64,000 bases of DNA from Flavobacteriales bacterium. Lineage in GTDB: Bacteria; Bacteroidota; Bacteroidia; Flavobacteriales_F; PHOS-HE28. Position numbers and translations under genes: made by a program. The notes under the pieces are model-generated. The model saw only the letters and a list, made by a program, of their open reading frames with translations. It was not told the DNA's origin and did not search any database. Every line of letters begins with the position of its first letter. Positions within the stretch are counted from its first letter, which is position 1. The stretch spans positions 286,307 to 350,306 of the forward strand of contig JADJDP010000002.1 in NCBI GenBank assembly GCA_016702645.1, read 5' to 3'. Of the stretch, positions 25,335-35,641 are shown in pieces.

Positions 25335-26048
25335 ATGGCGAACAAGTACAAGCGCATCCTCCTGAAGCTCTCCGGCGAAAGCCTCATGGGTAACCAAGCC
25401 TATGGCATTGATAGTGTGCGACTGGCCCAGTACGCTGAAGAGGTCGCCGCCATTGCCCGGCAGGGTGTGCAGGTAGCCGTGGTCATCGGTGGTGGCAACA
25501 TCTATCGGGGCATGCAGGCCGAAGGCAACGGCATCGATCGCGTGCAAGGCGATCACATGGGCATGCTCGCCACCATGATCAACTCGCTGGCTTTCCAGAG
25601 CGCGTTGGAACACCAAGGCTACAACACGCGCTTGTTGAGCGCGATCAAGATGGACACCATCGCGGAGCCGTTCATCCGTCGCCGTGCGGTGCGTCACTTG
25701 GAGAAAGGACGCATCGTGATCTTCGGAGCGGGGACCGGCAACCCTTATTTCACCACTGACACCGCAGCCAGCCTGCGCGCCATCGAGATCGAGGCCGATG
25801 TGATCCTGAAGGGGACGCGCGTGGATGGCATCTATACCGCAGATCCCGAAAAGGACAAGAGCGCGACGAAGTTCGAACGCATCTCCTTCACCGAGGTGTA
25901 CGACAAGGGATTGAACGTGATGGACCTCACGGCTTTCACGCTCTGCAAGGAGAACAACCTGCCCATCATCGTCTTCGACATGAACAAGCCCGGCAACCTC
26001 GGTCGCTTGATGGCAGGCGAGCGCGTAGGCACGTTGGTCGAGATCTGA
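25335..26048 (+). CDS. pyrH: UMP kinase
   Basis: Amino acid kinase-fold enzyme phosphorylating UMP to UDP in pyrimidine nucleotide synthesis. 237 aa, normal length. It shows KRILLKLSGESLMG, VVIGGGNIYRG, GDHMGMLATMINSLA, the GTGNPYFTTDTAA loop and the YTADPEKD block. Begins shortly after the tsf terminator. Confidence 0.97.
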   Translation: MANKYKRILLKLSGESLMGNQAYGIDSVRLAQYAEEVAAIARQGVQVAVVIGGGNIYRGMQAEGNGIDRVQGDHMGMLATMINSLAFQSALEHQGYNTRLLSAIKMDTIAEPFIRRRAVRHLEKGRIVIFGAGTGNPYFTTDTAASLRAIEIEADVILKGTRVDGIYTADPEKDKSATKFERISFTEVYDKGLNVMDLTAFTLCKENNLPIIVFDMNKPGNLGRLMAGERVGTLVEI

Positions 26049-26078
26049 TCGACACCTTCACAAAAGCACCATCGCCGT

Positions 26079-26086
26079 TATTTTTG
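26079..26086 (+). promoter_or_regulatory. Candidate -7 element (TATTTTTG) of frr
   Basis: An exact TAnnTTTG match, 17 bases before the frr ATG. The -33 box is weak. Confidence 0.45.
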
Positions 26087-26103
26087 CGGCCCATACCATT
26101 GCC

Positions 26104-26664
26104 ATGATCGATACCGCAGCCGCCATTTCGCAGTGCGAAGAGCACATGCGCAAGACCGTTGAGCACCTGGAGCACGAGCTGACCAAGGTGCGCGCCGGTG
26201 CCGCCAACCCCATGATGCTGGAAGGCGTCCGCGTGGATTACTACGGGCAGATGGTCCCGCTTTCACAGGTCGCTGGCATCAACTCCGGTGATTCGCGCAC
26301 TTTGTTCGTGAAGCCTTGGGAGAAGAAGATGATCGACCCCATCGAGAAGGCGATCATCGGTGCGAACCTGGGTTTCAACCCGAGCAACAACGGCGAGAGC
26401 GTGATCATCCACGTGCCCATGCTCACGGAGGAACGTCGCAAGGCGCTTGTGAAGACCGCGCACGCTGAAGCCGAGCATGCGAAGGTTGGTATCCGCAGTG
26501 GCCGCCAAAAGGCCATGGATGCGATCAAGGCGGCGAAGAAGGACGGCCTGCCGGAGGACCACGCCAAGGACCTGGAAGCCCAGGTGGAGAAGCTCACCGC
26601 CACCTACAACAAGAAGGCGGATGACCATCTCGCGCTGAAGGAGAAGGACATCATGAAGGTTTAA
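26104..26664 (+). CDS. frr: Ribosome recycling factor
   Basis: RRF releases the post-termination ribosome with EF-G. 186 aa, normal. Markers are RAGAANPMMLEGVRVDYYG, the LRTLFVKPWEK-type SRTLFVKPWEKKMIDPIEKAI, and PMLTEERRKALVK. The 3' end overlaps the convergent radical SAM gene by four bases. Confidence 0.98.
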   Translation: MIDTAAAISQCEEHMRKTVEHLEHELTKVRAGAANPMMLEGVRVDYYGQMVPLSQVAGINSGDSRTLFVKPWEKKMIDPIEKAIIGANLGFNPSNNGESVIIHVPMLTEERRKALVKTAHAEAEHAKVGIRSGRQKAMDAIKAAKKDGLPEDHAKDLEAQVEKLTATYNKKADDHLALKEKDIMKV

Positions 26665-27683
26665 GCCCACACAGGGCTGCCTTCGCTGCAATTCCTGCAC
26701 ATCTCGATACTGCTGCGCGAACGGAGCAGCGAGCGGCGGAAATCATTGTAGGCATCGCTGTGCCACAGTTCCCGGAAACTGTGAGTGCGCAGGTCGCCGA
26801 GAACATGGTGGGCATCCTTGTCAAAGCAGCAAGGCACCACGCGACCGTCCCAAGTGATCACGCAACTGTGCCACATCTTCCAGCAGTTGTCCTCGAGCTT
26901 GTTCTTCACTTCCCAAACGCCTGAGGCGTTGCGTCGATAGCGCGCGTACTGGTCCTGCTTGGGGATCAGCGGGTGATCATCCTTCGGTTCGTACACCTGT
27001 GCCGTCTTCAACCAGAGGTCATCCACCCCGATGCGTTTCGCGAGAGCACGTGCTTCCGGGATCTGGTGCTCGTTGGGCTTCACCACCAGGAATTGGAACA
27101 CCACATGCGGTGTGAGGCTCTTCAGCTTCTTCTTCCACCGCACAATGCGCTCAGCACCTTCAACGACCTTGCTGAGTTCTCCTTCTTTCCGATAAGCGGA
27201 GTAGGTCTCCTGGTCCGTGCCATCCAGTGAGATGATCAGCCGCGACAATCCACTGCGCACGGTTTCCTCGGCCTTTGCTTCCGTGAGAAAATGCGCGTTC
27301 GTACTGGTGGCCGTGTACAAACCGCAATCACTTGCTATGCGCACCATGTCCAGGAAGCCGGGATTGATGTAGGGCTCGCCTTGGAAGTAGAAGGTGAGCG
27401 CCCATAGGTCGGGAGCGAGCTCGTCGATCACACGGGTGAAGAGGTCCTGCTTCAAATTGCCCGTAGGTCGGGTGAAGGCCCGCAGCCCACTGGGGCACTC
27501 TGGACAACGCAGGTTGCACGCGGTAGTGGGCTCGAAGCTGATGCTGAACGGCATGCCGCCAATACGCGGGTCCTTGGTTCGCTTGGCTTGTTGATAGCTC
27601 GTCCACAAACCGGCAGCGTTGCGCAACCGACGCGGCGTGGTCTTGCGTGACCATTCAAGTGCATCGCGGGTGCGGGCGAACAT
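26661..27683 (-). CDS. Radical SAM / SPASM domain protein
   Basis: 340 aa from MFARTRDALEWSRKTT. The radical SAM 4Fe-4S motif CNLRCPEC (CX3CX2C, Cys56/60/63) is followed by a TIM-barrel core with FYFQGEPYINP. The C-terminal SPASM-like region carries CWKMWHSC, VVPCCFDKD and MCRNCSEG, cysteines for auxiliary clusters. The substrate is unknown; related proteins modify peptides or cofactors, but no peptide gene is visible next to it. A minus-strand TACCTTG lies six bases upstream of the start. Confidence 0.9.
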   Translation of the reverse strand: MFARTRDALEWSRKTTPRRLRNAAGLWTSYQQAKRTKDPRIGGMPFSISFEPTTACNLRCPECPSGLRAFTRPTGNLKQDLFTRVIDELAPDLWALTFYFQGEPYINPGFLDMVRIASDCGLYTATSTNAHFLTEAKAEETVRSGLSRLIISLDGTDQETYSAYRKEGELSKVVEGAERIVRWKKKLKSLTPHVVFQFLVVKPNEHQIPEARALAKRIGVDDLWLKTAQVYEPKDDHPLIPKQDQYARYRRNASGVWEVKNKLEDNCWKMWHSCVITWDGRVVPCCFDKDAHHVLGDLRTHSFRELWHSDAYNDFRRSLLRSRSSIEMCRNCSEGSPVWA

Positions 27684-27688
27684 GGGAG

Positions 27689-27695
27689 CAAGGTA
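27689..27695 (-). promoter_or_regulatory. Candidate -7 element (TACCTTG) of the radical SAM gene
   Basis: Minus-strand TACCTTGC six bases before the start; part of a divergent pair with 27855. Confidence 0.35.
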
Positions 27696-27854
27696 GGAGG
27701 CGGGGAGGGCAGGGGCAGTTGGCAGTTTCAGGGGCAAGTGTTATGTGCTTCGAACTTATCGATCCGACTTCCTCAGCGAAGAGAACCTCGCCAACCATAG
27801 TGATGATGTATTGCCCCTGCCCTTGCCAACGGCCCCTTGAGTTCACCGCCCTGT

Positions 27855-27862
27855 TACTTTCG
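27855..27862 (+). promoter_or_regulatory. Candidate -7 element (TACTTTCG) of the DUF5686 gene
   Basis: TACTTTCG 17 bases before the ATG at 27880. The rest of the 196-base divergent spacer holds nothing recognisable. Confidence 0.4.
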
Positions 27863-27879
27863 GCCGCCCAGTACGTCCG

Positions 27880-30330
27880 ATGGACGATCCACCTCGTATG
27901 CGTTGCCTCCGTATCGGTCTTTTGCTCTTGGACCTTGTCAGCACGGTGTGGTCCAGTGCACAAGTGCAGGTGCGCGGCCGCGTGGTCGATGAGCGCACGT
28001 CGGAGCCGCTCGCCTTCGTGAACATCACCATTGTTGGCGCGCGGGAAGGCACGATGAGCGATATCGATGGCCGCTTCCACCTGGACGTTCCCACACTGCC
28101 GATCGCACTTCGCTTCAGTTACGTTGGCTATACGATGACGGAGCGCCTGTTCTCCGAGGATGCATTCGCAGTGGTCCCGATGCAACGCGCGACCATTGAA
28201 CTGCGCGAAGTGGTCGTGCAGCCGGGTGAGAACCCGGCGCATCGCATCATCGAGCGTGTGTTTACCAACCGCAAGTTGAACGACAGCATGCGCGAACGTT
28301 CGCATCGGTACACGAGCTACGGAAAAACGGTCTTCACTGCCGCAATGGACAGTGCCATGCTCAGCGATACGGCACGTATGGCCGCGCTCGACAGCAGCGA
28401 TCAGGAGGCCATCGACTTCTTCGACGAACAGCACCTGCTCTTGATCGAGAGTGCAACACGCAAGAGCTTCATACCGCCCGCAGCGGAAAAGGAGGAAGTG
28501 CTGGCCATGCGCGTGAGCGGATTGAAGGACCCCACGCTGCTCGCCCTTGCTGCCAGCACCAAGACCTTCAGCATCTACGCGCCACAGATCGTCATCAACG
28601 AGAAGAGCTACCTGAGCCCCATCGGGCCGGCCACAACGGACCGCTACCTCTTCGTGCTGGAGGACACGCTTTACCAGGGTCGCGATTCCGTTTTCGTCAT
28701 CAGCTACCAACCCAAGCGCGGGCGCAAGTTCGATGCGCTCAAAGGCGTGCTGTGGGTGAACACGGATGGTTATGCCTTGCAGAACGTGATCGCCGAGCCA
28801 ATGGAACGTTCCGGCGGAACGAGCATGAAGCTGCAGCAGCAGTTCGCCAAGGTGCAGGGCGTGTGGTTCCCCGTACAGCTGAACACGTTCCTGTTCTTCG
28901 ATTTCATTGAAATGAACTCCTTCAAGATGATGGGTATCGGCCGCATCTATTTGAAGGAGATCGAAGTGGATGTACCGATCGCCCGTAAGGAAGTGCGGGG
29001 GCCGGAGTTGGTGATGGACAAACTGGCGGCACGAAGGGATGAGACCTTCTGGAACGCATTGCGCACGGACAGCCTGGAAGGAAAGGAGTTGCGCACCTAT
29101 CACACCATCGACAGCATCAGCGAGGCGGAGAACATCGAGACCAAGATCAAATGGCTCGACCGATTATCCACTGGGCGCGTACCCGTGGGCCCCATCGACA
29201 TCCGCCTCGATCGGATCATGCGCTACAACGGCTACGAAGGAGTTCGTCTTGGCGCGGGCATCAACACGAACGACAAGCTCACGCGCTACGCGTCTCTAGG
29301 AGGCTACTACGCCTATGGCTTTGTGGACAAGGCATCGAAATTCGGCGGTGAGCTCACGCTGAAGCCCAGGCCGGGGATCGGTCCGGAGTTGAGGGGCTAC
29401 TACGAGTACGATGTGATGGAGAGCGGTGGGGTGAGCTTCCCGTGGGTGAAGCAAGGGTTGAATTCCACCGAGAGCTATCGATGGATATTCGTTGATCGCA
29501 TGGATCGTGTGGAGCGCTTCGGCGCTGAACTCTCCTGGCGCGTGAGCAGTTCCCTGAAGGCCTGGCTCGGCACGGAGCGGAACGAACGCGAGAATCTCAT
29601 CGGCTACCAATATGCGGAGCCTGCTGGAGAGGGTGTCACCCTGCTCAGTGATCGTTTCCTCACCGGCACTGTCTCGCTCGGCCTTCGTTTCGCGTGGCGT
29701 GAACGGCTCGTGCGCCTGCCCGATCGACAGTACGCGCTGCCGAGCAAATGGCCCGTATTGCATGTGTGGGCGATGCAAGCGGTCAAGGGCCTCTGGGAAG
29801 GCGAACGTGAACTCTGGCGTGTTGATGCCATGATCGAGAAGACCTTCCGCTTGCGGATGTTGGGCGACTTGGGCGTTCGTGTACTCGGAGGCATGGCCGA
29901 TGACACCGCACCGTACCCCTTCCTCTACGACATACGTGGCAGCTATTCGACCCGGACACCGATCGGTGTGAGCAACACCTTCGAGACCATGCGGCCCAAC
30001 GAGTTCCTCGCGGACCGCTACGCAACGGTGCATCTTCGTCACAGCTTCGGCAACTTGCTCTATGAAGGCAAGAAGTTCAAACCGGTGCCCGTGATCGTCC
30101 TCAACGCAGGTTGGGGTGCGCTTGGCCACCCAGAGCGACACCGCGGGTATGGTTTCAGCCCGCTTACCGATGGATATTATGAAGCGGGCTTGCAGATCGA
30201 CAACCTGTTGCGTTCAGGCTTCACGGGAATTGGTGTTGGTGCCTTTTACCGAATGGGCCCCAACAGCCTGCCCGATGCCATCGACAACCTGGCCGTGAAG
30301 GCCACGCTTGGGTTGGTGCTGGGGAATTGA
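27880..30330 (+). CDS. DUF5686 outer-membrane protein with carboxypeptidase-like domain
   Basis: 816 aa. After a signal peptide (an internal ATG at 27898 gives MRCLRIGLLLLDLV as an alternative start) comes a CarboxypepD_reg-like beta-sandwich (VRGRVVDERTSEPLAFVNITIVG, GTMSDIDGRFHLDV, LRFSYVGY). The DUF5686 body follows, ending in alternating aromatic strands typical of an outer-membrane beta-barrel. The family is widespread in Bacteroidota and of unknown function. Stands alone. Confidence 0.88.
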   Translation: MDDPPRMRCLRIGLLLLDLVSTVWSSAQVQVRGRVVDERTSEPLAFVNITIVGAREGTMSDIDGRFHLDVPTLPIALRFSYVGYTMTERLFSEDAFAVVPMQRATIELREVVVQPGENPAHRIIERVFTNRKLNDSMRERSHRYTSYGKTVFTAAMDSAMLSDTARMAALDSSDQEAIDFFDEQHLLLIESATRKSFIPPAAEKEEVLAMRVSGLKDPTLLALAASTKTFSIYAPQIVINEKSYLSPIGPATTDRYLFVLEDTLYQGRDSVFVISYQPKRGRKFDALKGVLWVNTDGYALQNVIAEPMERSGGTSMKLQQQFAKVQGVWFPVQLNTFLFFDFIEMNSFKMMGIGRIYLKEIEVDVPIARKEVRGPELVMDKLAARRDETFWNALRTDSLEGKELRTYHTIDSISEAENIETKIKWLDRLSTGRVPVGPIDIRLDRIMRYNGYEGVRLGAGINTNDKLTRYASLGGYYAYGFVDKASKFGGELTLKPRPGIGPELRGYYEYDVMESGGVSFPWVKQGLNSTESYRWIFVDRMDRVERFGAELSWRVSSSLKAWLGTERNERENLIGYQYAEPAGEGVTLLSDRFLTGTVSLGLRFAWRERLVRLPDRQYALPSKWPVLHVWAMQAVKGLWEGERELWRVDAMIEKTFRLRMLGDLGVRVLGGMADDTAPYPFLYDIRGSYSTRTPIGVSNTFETMRPNEFLADRYATVHLRHSFGNLLYEGKKFKPVPVIVLNAGWGALGHPERHRGYGFSPLTDGYYEAGLQIDNLLRSGFTGIGVGAFYRMGPNSLPDAIDNLAVKATLGLVLGN

Positions 30331-30412
30331 ATACCCATTCGAACACCCCTGCCCGTCCACCCGCATTTTGCACCTTTGGCACTTCGTCGTTTTGGCGGCG
30401 AAAGCAAGCAGG

Positions 30413-32839
30413 ATGTGGGAGTGGCTGGCGAACAACGTACTGCGCAATCGCATCGCGATCCTGTTATCGGTTGCGGTGATCACGGCCTTCATGGGCTACG
30501 AAGCCACGCTCGTGCAAATGAGCTACAAGCATGGTGGCTTGTTACCGGAAACGGACAGCGCTTACGTGGAATACCAGCGCTTCCTGCACACGTTCAGTGA
30601 AGATGGTAATGTGGTGGTGATCGGAACGCAGGGCGATGCGCTCTACACACCCGCCAATTTCCGGGCGTGGTACGATCTGGGCAACGATCTCAAGACCGTG
30701 CATGGTATCGATAGCGTCTTCAGTGAAGCGCACTTGTACCAGCTCGTTCGCGACGATAGCTTGAAGCGCTTCCGGGTGGAGCAGCTGCTGCAGCGGCCTC
30801 CGGTCACGAAGGCCGACATGGATTCGCTGATCGCACACTTGCGATCGCTGCCCTTCTATGACGGCCTGTTGTACAACGACAGTTCGAAGGCGAGCTTGAT
30901 GATGGTCTTCGTGAACGCGAAGATCTTCGACAGCGAAGCCCGCCTTGCGGTGGTGGAGAGCGTGGCCGATCGCGTGGAAGCTTTCCAGAGGAACACCGGC
31001 ATGGCCTTGCATGTGAGCGGCCTGCCGTGGATCCGCGTGAAGAGCACCGAGCTCATCAAGGGAGAAATGCCCTTGTTCATGGGCTTGAGCATGTTCGTTT
31101 GCGGGCTCTTGCTCCTGCTCTTCTTCCGCAGTTGGCGGGTGATGTGGCTCTGTCTTGGGGTGGTTGGCCTGAGCGTGGTATGGACCTTCGGCTTCCTCGC
31201 GATCCTGGATTACAAGATCACGATCCTGCAATCGGTGATACCTCCGCTGGTGATCGTGACAGGGGTGCCCAATTGCGTTTTTCTCATCAATGCCTACCAC
31301 TACGAGTACGTACGGCACGGCAACAAGATGAAGTCCCTGCAGCGGGTCATCAGTCGCATTGGCGCAGCTGCGTTCATGACCAATGCCACCACGGCGGTGG
31401 GATTCACCACATTCTGCATAACGAGCAGTGCCACGCTCATCGAATTCGGTTGGGTGGCCACCATCGGTATCATGGTGCTCTGGGCCCTGAGCATGCTCCT
31501 CATCCCCATCGTGTTCAGCTTCATGCCGGCACCGAAGCCGCGCCACCTGAGCCACCTGGACCGCCGCTGGCTGGATCATGTGGTGGAGTGGATCGTGCGC
31601 ACGAGCAAGACACAGCGACCGCTCATCTATTCCATCACCACCTTCTGCATGGTGCTGGCGCTCGTCGGCATCATGCGCCTGAAGGACGAGAGCCGCATCG
31701 TGGACGACCTGCCCAAGGACAATCCGGTGCTCACCGACCTGCGCTTTTTCGAAAGCAATTTCCGCGGTGTGATGCCCTTGGAGATCGTGGTTGACACGAA
31801 GAAACGGGGAGGCGCGCTCACCGACCCAACGCTCAAGCGCATCGTGAAGTTGGAGGATTCGCTCGCCACCTACCGCGAGTTCAGTAGGGCCATCAGCATA
31901 GCCGCTGCGGTGAAGTTCACCAAGCAGGCGTTCTATGGAGGAAATCCGGAGAAGTACGCGCTGTTGAACAGTACGGAGAAGACCTTCATCCTGCCGTACT
32001 TGGAAGGTGCTACCGGCAAACAGGGCATGGCGAAGTCCTTCATCGATAGCACCCGCCAGACCACGCGGCTTACGGTGCAAATGGCCGATGTGGGCACCAC
32101 GCGCATGGAAACCATCCTCGCCAAGTTGCGCGCACAAACGGACAGCATCTTCGACCCGACGAAGTACATCGTCACGTTCACGGGCACCTGCGTGGTCTTC
32201 CTCAAAGGCAGCAGCTACCTGGTGGAGAACTTGATCACGAGCCTCTTCTGGGCGGTGGTCATCATCGTGGTGCTCATGGCGTTGTTGTTCAATTCGTTCC
32301 GCATCCTGGTGGTTGCGCTGATCCCCAACATGATCCCCCTTTTGTTCACCGCAGGGCTCATGGGCTTCTTCCACATACCCATCAAACCCAGCACCATGCT
32401 GGTGTTCGGCATTGCGCTGGGGATCGCGGTGGACAACGCCATCCACTTCCTCGCGCGCTACCGGCTGGAGCTGAAGCTCACCGGTGGCGACCTGCACAAG
32501 AGCGTGGACCTCGCCACACGGGAAGTGAGCGTTGGGATCATCTACACGAGCGTGGTGCTTCTCGCAGGCTTCTCCCTGTTCGCGTTCTCGCAGTTCGGTG
32601 GGATCAAGGCTTTGGGCGTGCTCACCACCATCACCTTGCTCGTGGCCATGCTCACCAATTTGCTCGTGCTACCGGCACTGCTGCTCAGCCTCAACAAGCG
32701 CATCATGAGCAAGGCCTTCCAAGAGCCGCTGCTGGAGATCATGGACGAGGAGGAGGACATCGAACTCATGGAGTTGAAGCTCGAGAAACCGGTCGCCGAA
32801 GTGGAAGTAGCAGAGGGCGACGAAGCCGACACACGATAG
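30413..32839 (+). CDS. RND superfamily transporter, MMPL/HAE3-like
   Basis: 808 aa from MWEWLANNVLRNRIAILLSV. Two repeats, each with one helix, a periplasmic loop and five helices, as in the MMPL/HAE3 branch, which moves lipids or hydrophobic compounds. First sterol-sensing-like core: VIPPLVIVTGVPNCVFLINAYHYE; second: IPIKPSTMLVFGIALGIAVDNAIHFLARYR, with the conserved Asp. The C-terminus is acidic and cytoplasmic. No adaptor or outer-membrane partner adjoins. A CACCTTTG element stands 34 bases upstream. Confidence 0.9.
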   Translation: MWEWLANNVLRNRIAILLSVAVITAFMGYEATLVQMSYKHGGLLPETDSAYVEYQRFLHTFSEDGNVVVIGTQGDALYTPANFRAWYDLGNDLKTVHGIDSVFSEAHLYQLVRDDSLKRFRVEQLLQRPPVTKADMDSLIAHLRSLPFYDGLLYNDSSKASLMMVFVNAKIFDSEARLAVVESVADRVEAFQRNTGMALHVSGLPWIRVKSTELIKGEMPLFMGLSMFVCGLLLLLFFRSWRVMWLCLGVVGLSVVWTFGFLAILDYKITILQSVIPPLVIVTGVPNCVFLINAYHYEYVRHGNKMKSLQRVISRIGAAAFMTNATTAVGFTTFCITSSATLIEFGWVATIGIMVLWALSMLLIPIVFSFMPAPKPRHLSHLDRRWLDHVVEWIVRTSKTQRPLIYSITTFCMVLALVGIMRLKDESRIVDDLPKDNPVLTDLRFFESNFRGVMPLEIVVDTKKRGGALTDPTLKRIVKLEDSLATYREFSRAISIAAAVKFTKQAFYGGNPEKYALLNSTEKTFILPYLEGATGKQGMAKSFIDSTRQTTRLTVQMADVGTTRMETILAKLRAQTDSIFDPTKYIVTFTGTCVVFLKGSSYLVENLITSLFWAVVIIVVLMALLFNSFRILVVALIPNMIPLLFTAGLMGFFHIPIKPSTMLVFGIALGIAVDNAIHFLARYRLELKLTGGDLHKSVDLATREVSVGIIYTSVVLLAGFSLFAFSQFGGIKALGVLTTITLLVAMLTNLLVLPALLLSLNKRIMSKAFQEPLLEIMDEEEDIELMELKLEKPVAEVEVAEGDEADTR

Positions 32840-32846
32840 ATCACGC

Positions 32847-33717
32847 ATGAAAGGCATCATCCTGGCCGGGGGCTCCGGCACCCGTTTGCATCCGTTGACC
32901 CTGGCCGTGAGCAAGCAGCTCATGCCGGTGTACGACAAACCGATGATCTACTACCCGCTGAGCACCCTCATGGCCGCGGGCATTCGCGAGGTGCTGATCA
33001 TCAGTACGCCGCACGATCTGCCGCATTTCAAGAAGCTGCTCGGCGATGGGGCGCGCTTGGGTTGCGTTTTCACCTATGCGGAGCAAGCCGTGCCGAACGG
33101 TCTCGCGCAGGCTTTTGTGATCGGTCGTGAGCATGTTGGCGCCGATCGCGTGGCGCTCATTCTCGGGGACAACATCTTCCACGGGAGCGGCCTTGGCACC
33201 AAGCTCATGGAGAACCATGCGGTGGATGGTGGTTTGGTCTTCGCCTATCGCGTGAGCGATCCCGAGCGCTACGGTGTTGTGGAGTTCGATGCAGCGCACA
33301 ATGCGAAGAGCATCGAGGAAGAAACCCGCCAAGCCGAAGAGCAACTACGCCGTGCCGGGGCTTTACTTCTACGACAACAGCGTGTTGGACATCGCCCGCG
33401 ATCTGAAGCCCAGCGCACGCGGCGAATACGAGATCACGGATGTGAACAAGGAGTACCTCCGACAGGGCAGGTTGAAAGTGCAGGTGCTCGATCGGGGTAC
33501 CGCGTGGTTGGATACGGGGACGTTCGCTTCGCTGATGCAAGCGGGCCAGTACGTGCAGGTGATCGAAGAGCGGCAGGGCCGACGCATCGGGTGCATTGAG
33601 GAAGTGGCGTTCCGCCGGGGCTTCATAAGCGCCGAACAACTTCGCACGATCGCCGAACCCCTGCGCAAGAGCGGGTATGGGGAGTATCTTCTGAAGGTGG
33701 CCGACGGACAGGTGTGA
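32847..33717 (+). CDS. rfbA: Glucose-1-phosphate thymidylyltransferase (frameshifted)
   Basis: Makes dTDP-glucose from glucose-1-phosphate and dTTP, the first step to dTDP-rhamnose. The N-terminal half has GIILAGGSGTRLHPLT, SKQLMPVYDKPMIYYPLS and ILGDNIFHG. At about 33314-33324 one extra base shifts the frame. The second frame continues KPAKPKSNYAVPGLYFYDN, EITDVNKEYL, LDRGTAWLDTGTF and IEEVAFRRGFIS. Repaired length is ~289 aa, normal. rfbBCD are not adjacent. Stop and next start overlap (TGATG). Confidence 0.92.
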
Positions 33718-34660
33718 TGCAGCACTACAAGGACGCGATCGAAGCACGCATCGATCGGTGGTGCGCCGCGCTGCCCGCGGGCGGGTTGTATGCGCCGATG
33801 GCCTACATCATGAAGTTGCCCGCCAAGCGCGTGCGCCCCATTGCCGCCCTCATGGCCTGTGAACTCTTCGGGGCGGATCCGACGATGTGCTGGACGAAGC
33901 TCTGGGCCTTGAGCTGTTCCACAACTTCACCTTGATGCACGACGATATCATGGATGCTTCGCCGTTGCGACGCGGGGATCCGACGGTGCATGTGCGATGG
34001 AACACGAATGCGGCCATACTCAGTGGCGATGCGCTGATGGTGAAGTCCTATGAGCTCATGGGCAAGGATGCCCGCGTGCTAGCGCTCTTCAACAGGTATG
34101 CGCTGGAGGTGTGCGAGGGCCAGCAGTTGGACATGGATTTCGAGCAGCGCTCCGATGTGGGTGCCGCGGACTACATGGAAATGATCCGGTTGAAGACCGC
34201 CGTGCTCCTGTCGTGTGCGCTCCAAGTTGGTGCTACGCTTGCTGACGCGTCGAATGTCGAGCGGGATCGGATCGGTCGTTTCGGTGAGAAGCTGGGTCTC
34301 GCGTTCCAATTGCGGGATGATCTGTTGGATGCTTTCGGAGACACCAAGGAAACCGGTAAGCAACGTGGCGGTGACCTGCGTGCCGGCAAGAAGACCTGGC
34401 TGCTCATTCGTGGGCTGGAACTTGAACGCAAGGCCGCTGGTTCGACGTTGAGGACTGAATTGACCCGACCGCCGGAGGCGCGGGACGTTCTAGGCATGAG
34501 CGACGCACTGGACTCGTTGGGTGTTCTTAGTGAGGCCGAAGAACTCGTTCGGCGTATGGAAGACGAAGCCCTGGCAGAGCTGGACAAGATCGCCGTGCCC
34601 GACGAACGCAAGACCCCGCTACAGCAACTGGCCGCCCGTCTCATGCATCGCAAGGCCTGA
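33717..34660 (+). CDS. Polyprenyl (geranylgeranyl/farnesyl-type) synthase (frameshifted)
   Basis: Trans-isoprenyl diphosphate synthase elongating IPP/DMAPP. It begins MQHYKDAIEARIDRWC with LPAKRVRPIAALMACELFG. A base is lost near 33880-33887 and the frame changes. The rest has the first Asp-rich motif in LMHDDIMDASPLRRG, GDALMVKSYELM, and the second Asp-rich motif QLRDDLLDAFGD. Repaired length is ~315 aa. Product chain length cannot be fixed by eye. Overlaps the rfbA stop by one base. Confidence 0.9.
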
Positions 34661-35563
34661 TCAGGAGCACAGGTCCGCCATCGCTTCGCGCAGTTCGCGG
34701 TGATGCGCAGTGAAACCTGCGGCTTCCAACTTCCTGCCCGACACCGCACTTCCGTTGAGCAGCACATCGGCCACGTCGCCAACGAGCAGCCGCAACGTGA
34801 AGCCTGGCACCGAGGGTATTATGAAGGGTCGGTGCAGCACTTCCGCAAGCGTGCGCATGAAGCGGCGGTTGTCCGGTTGATCCGATGATGCGACGTTGTA
34901 TGCGCCGCGCAAGCGATCATCGTTGAGCGCAAGGCGGTACGCGCTCACCAGATCATCGATGTGGATCCAAGGCATCACCTGCCGCCCACTGCCTATTGGC
35001 GCTGCCAAACCGAAGCGTGCGATGCGCCCCAATGACTTCAAGGCGCCTGCATTGCGAGCCAGCACAACCGATGTGCGCAGCTTCACCAAGCGCGTGCGAT
35101 GCTGCCATTTGTCCACGGCTTCTTCCCATGCCACGCTGATACGCGCGATGGTATCGGAGCCTGGCGTATCGTCCTCGGTGTATACGTGCTCGCTGGTCAT
35201 AGCGCCGTAGTAGCCGATGCCAGCGGCGCTGATGAAGCTCTTCGGCCATTGGCCACGACGTTCGCATGCGCTGTACAGGAGCTCGGGTCCCTTTGTGCGA
35301 CTGCCGATCAACTCCTGCACGCGTGTCTTGCTCCATCGCTTGTCGGCAATGCCTGCGCCCGCGAGATGGACGATGTGGTCCACTCCTTCCAGCGCAGCTT
35401 TATCCACGGTTCCTACTTCCAGGTCCAATGCAAAGGCGCGCACACCATCCCGGGTTCCTGCTTTGCGGCTCATCCACCGAACTGAATGGCCCTCCGTCTT
35501 CAGCGCAGCGGTGAGGTGAGTGCCGATGAGCCCGGAGCCTCCGGTGATCAGAATGGTGGCCAT
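34661..35563 (-). CDS. TIGR01777-type NAD(P)-dependent epimerase
   Basis: Atypical SDR of the YfcH/TIGR01777 family, 300 aa. N-terminal Rossmann motif ITGGSGLIGTHL, then VDHIVHLAGAGIADKRW, SAAGIGYYG and PWIHIDDLVSAYRLAL; a C-terminal DUF1731-like end (RPFIIPSVPGFTLRLLVGDVADVLLNGS, GFTAHHRELREAMADL). Function is mostly unknown in the family. The gene abuts the polyprenyl synthase stop, convergent. Confidence 0.92.
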   Translation of the reverse strand: MATILITGGSGLIGTHLTAALKTEGHSVRWMSRKAGTRDGVRAFALDLEVGTVDKAALEGVDHIVHLAGAGIADKRWSKTRVQELIGSRTKGPELLYSACERRGQWPKSFISAAGIGYYGAMTSEHVYTEDDTPGSDTIARISVAWEEAVDKWQHRTRLVKLRTSVVLARNAGALKSLGRIARFGLAAPIGSGRQVMPWIHIDDLVSAYRLALNDDRLRGAYNVASSDQPDNRRFMRTLAEVLHRPFIIPSVPGFTLRLLVGDVADVLLNGSAVSGRKLEAAGFTAHHRELREAMADLCS

Positions 35564-35590
35564 GTTCGTTTTCGTTCGGGAGGGAACAAC

Positions 35591-35619
35591 AAAGGGCCCC
35601 GAACGGATCGGAGCCCTTT
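35591..35619 (-). terminator. Rho-independent terminator of the T9SS protein gene
   Basis: On the minus strand a 12-bp stem AAAGGGC-t-CCGA / TCGG-g-GCCCTTT with one wobble pair is followed by TTGTTGTT. It lies 22 bases after the stop of the gene at 35642. Confidence 0.8.
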
Positions 35620-35641
35620 GACATTTCGTTGGATCTTATTC

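Noticed and set aside
23490..25697. 735-codon minus-strand open frame across rpsB, tsf and pyrH
   Set aside because: The opposite strand holds three certain housekeeping genes in full; the antisense frame has no recognisable domain.
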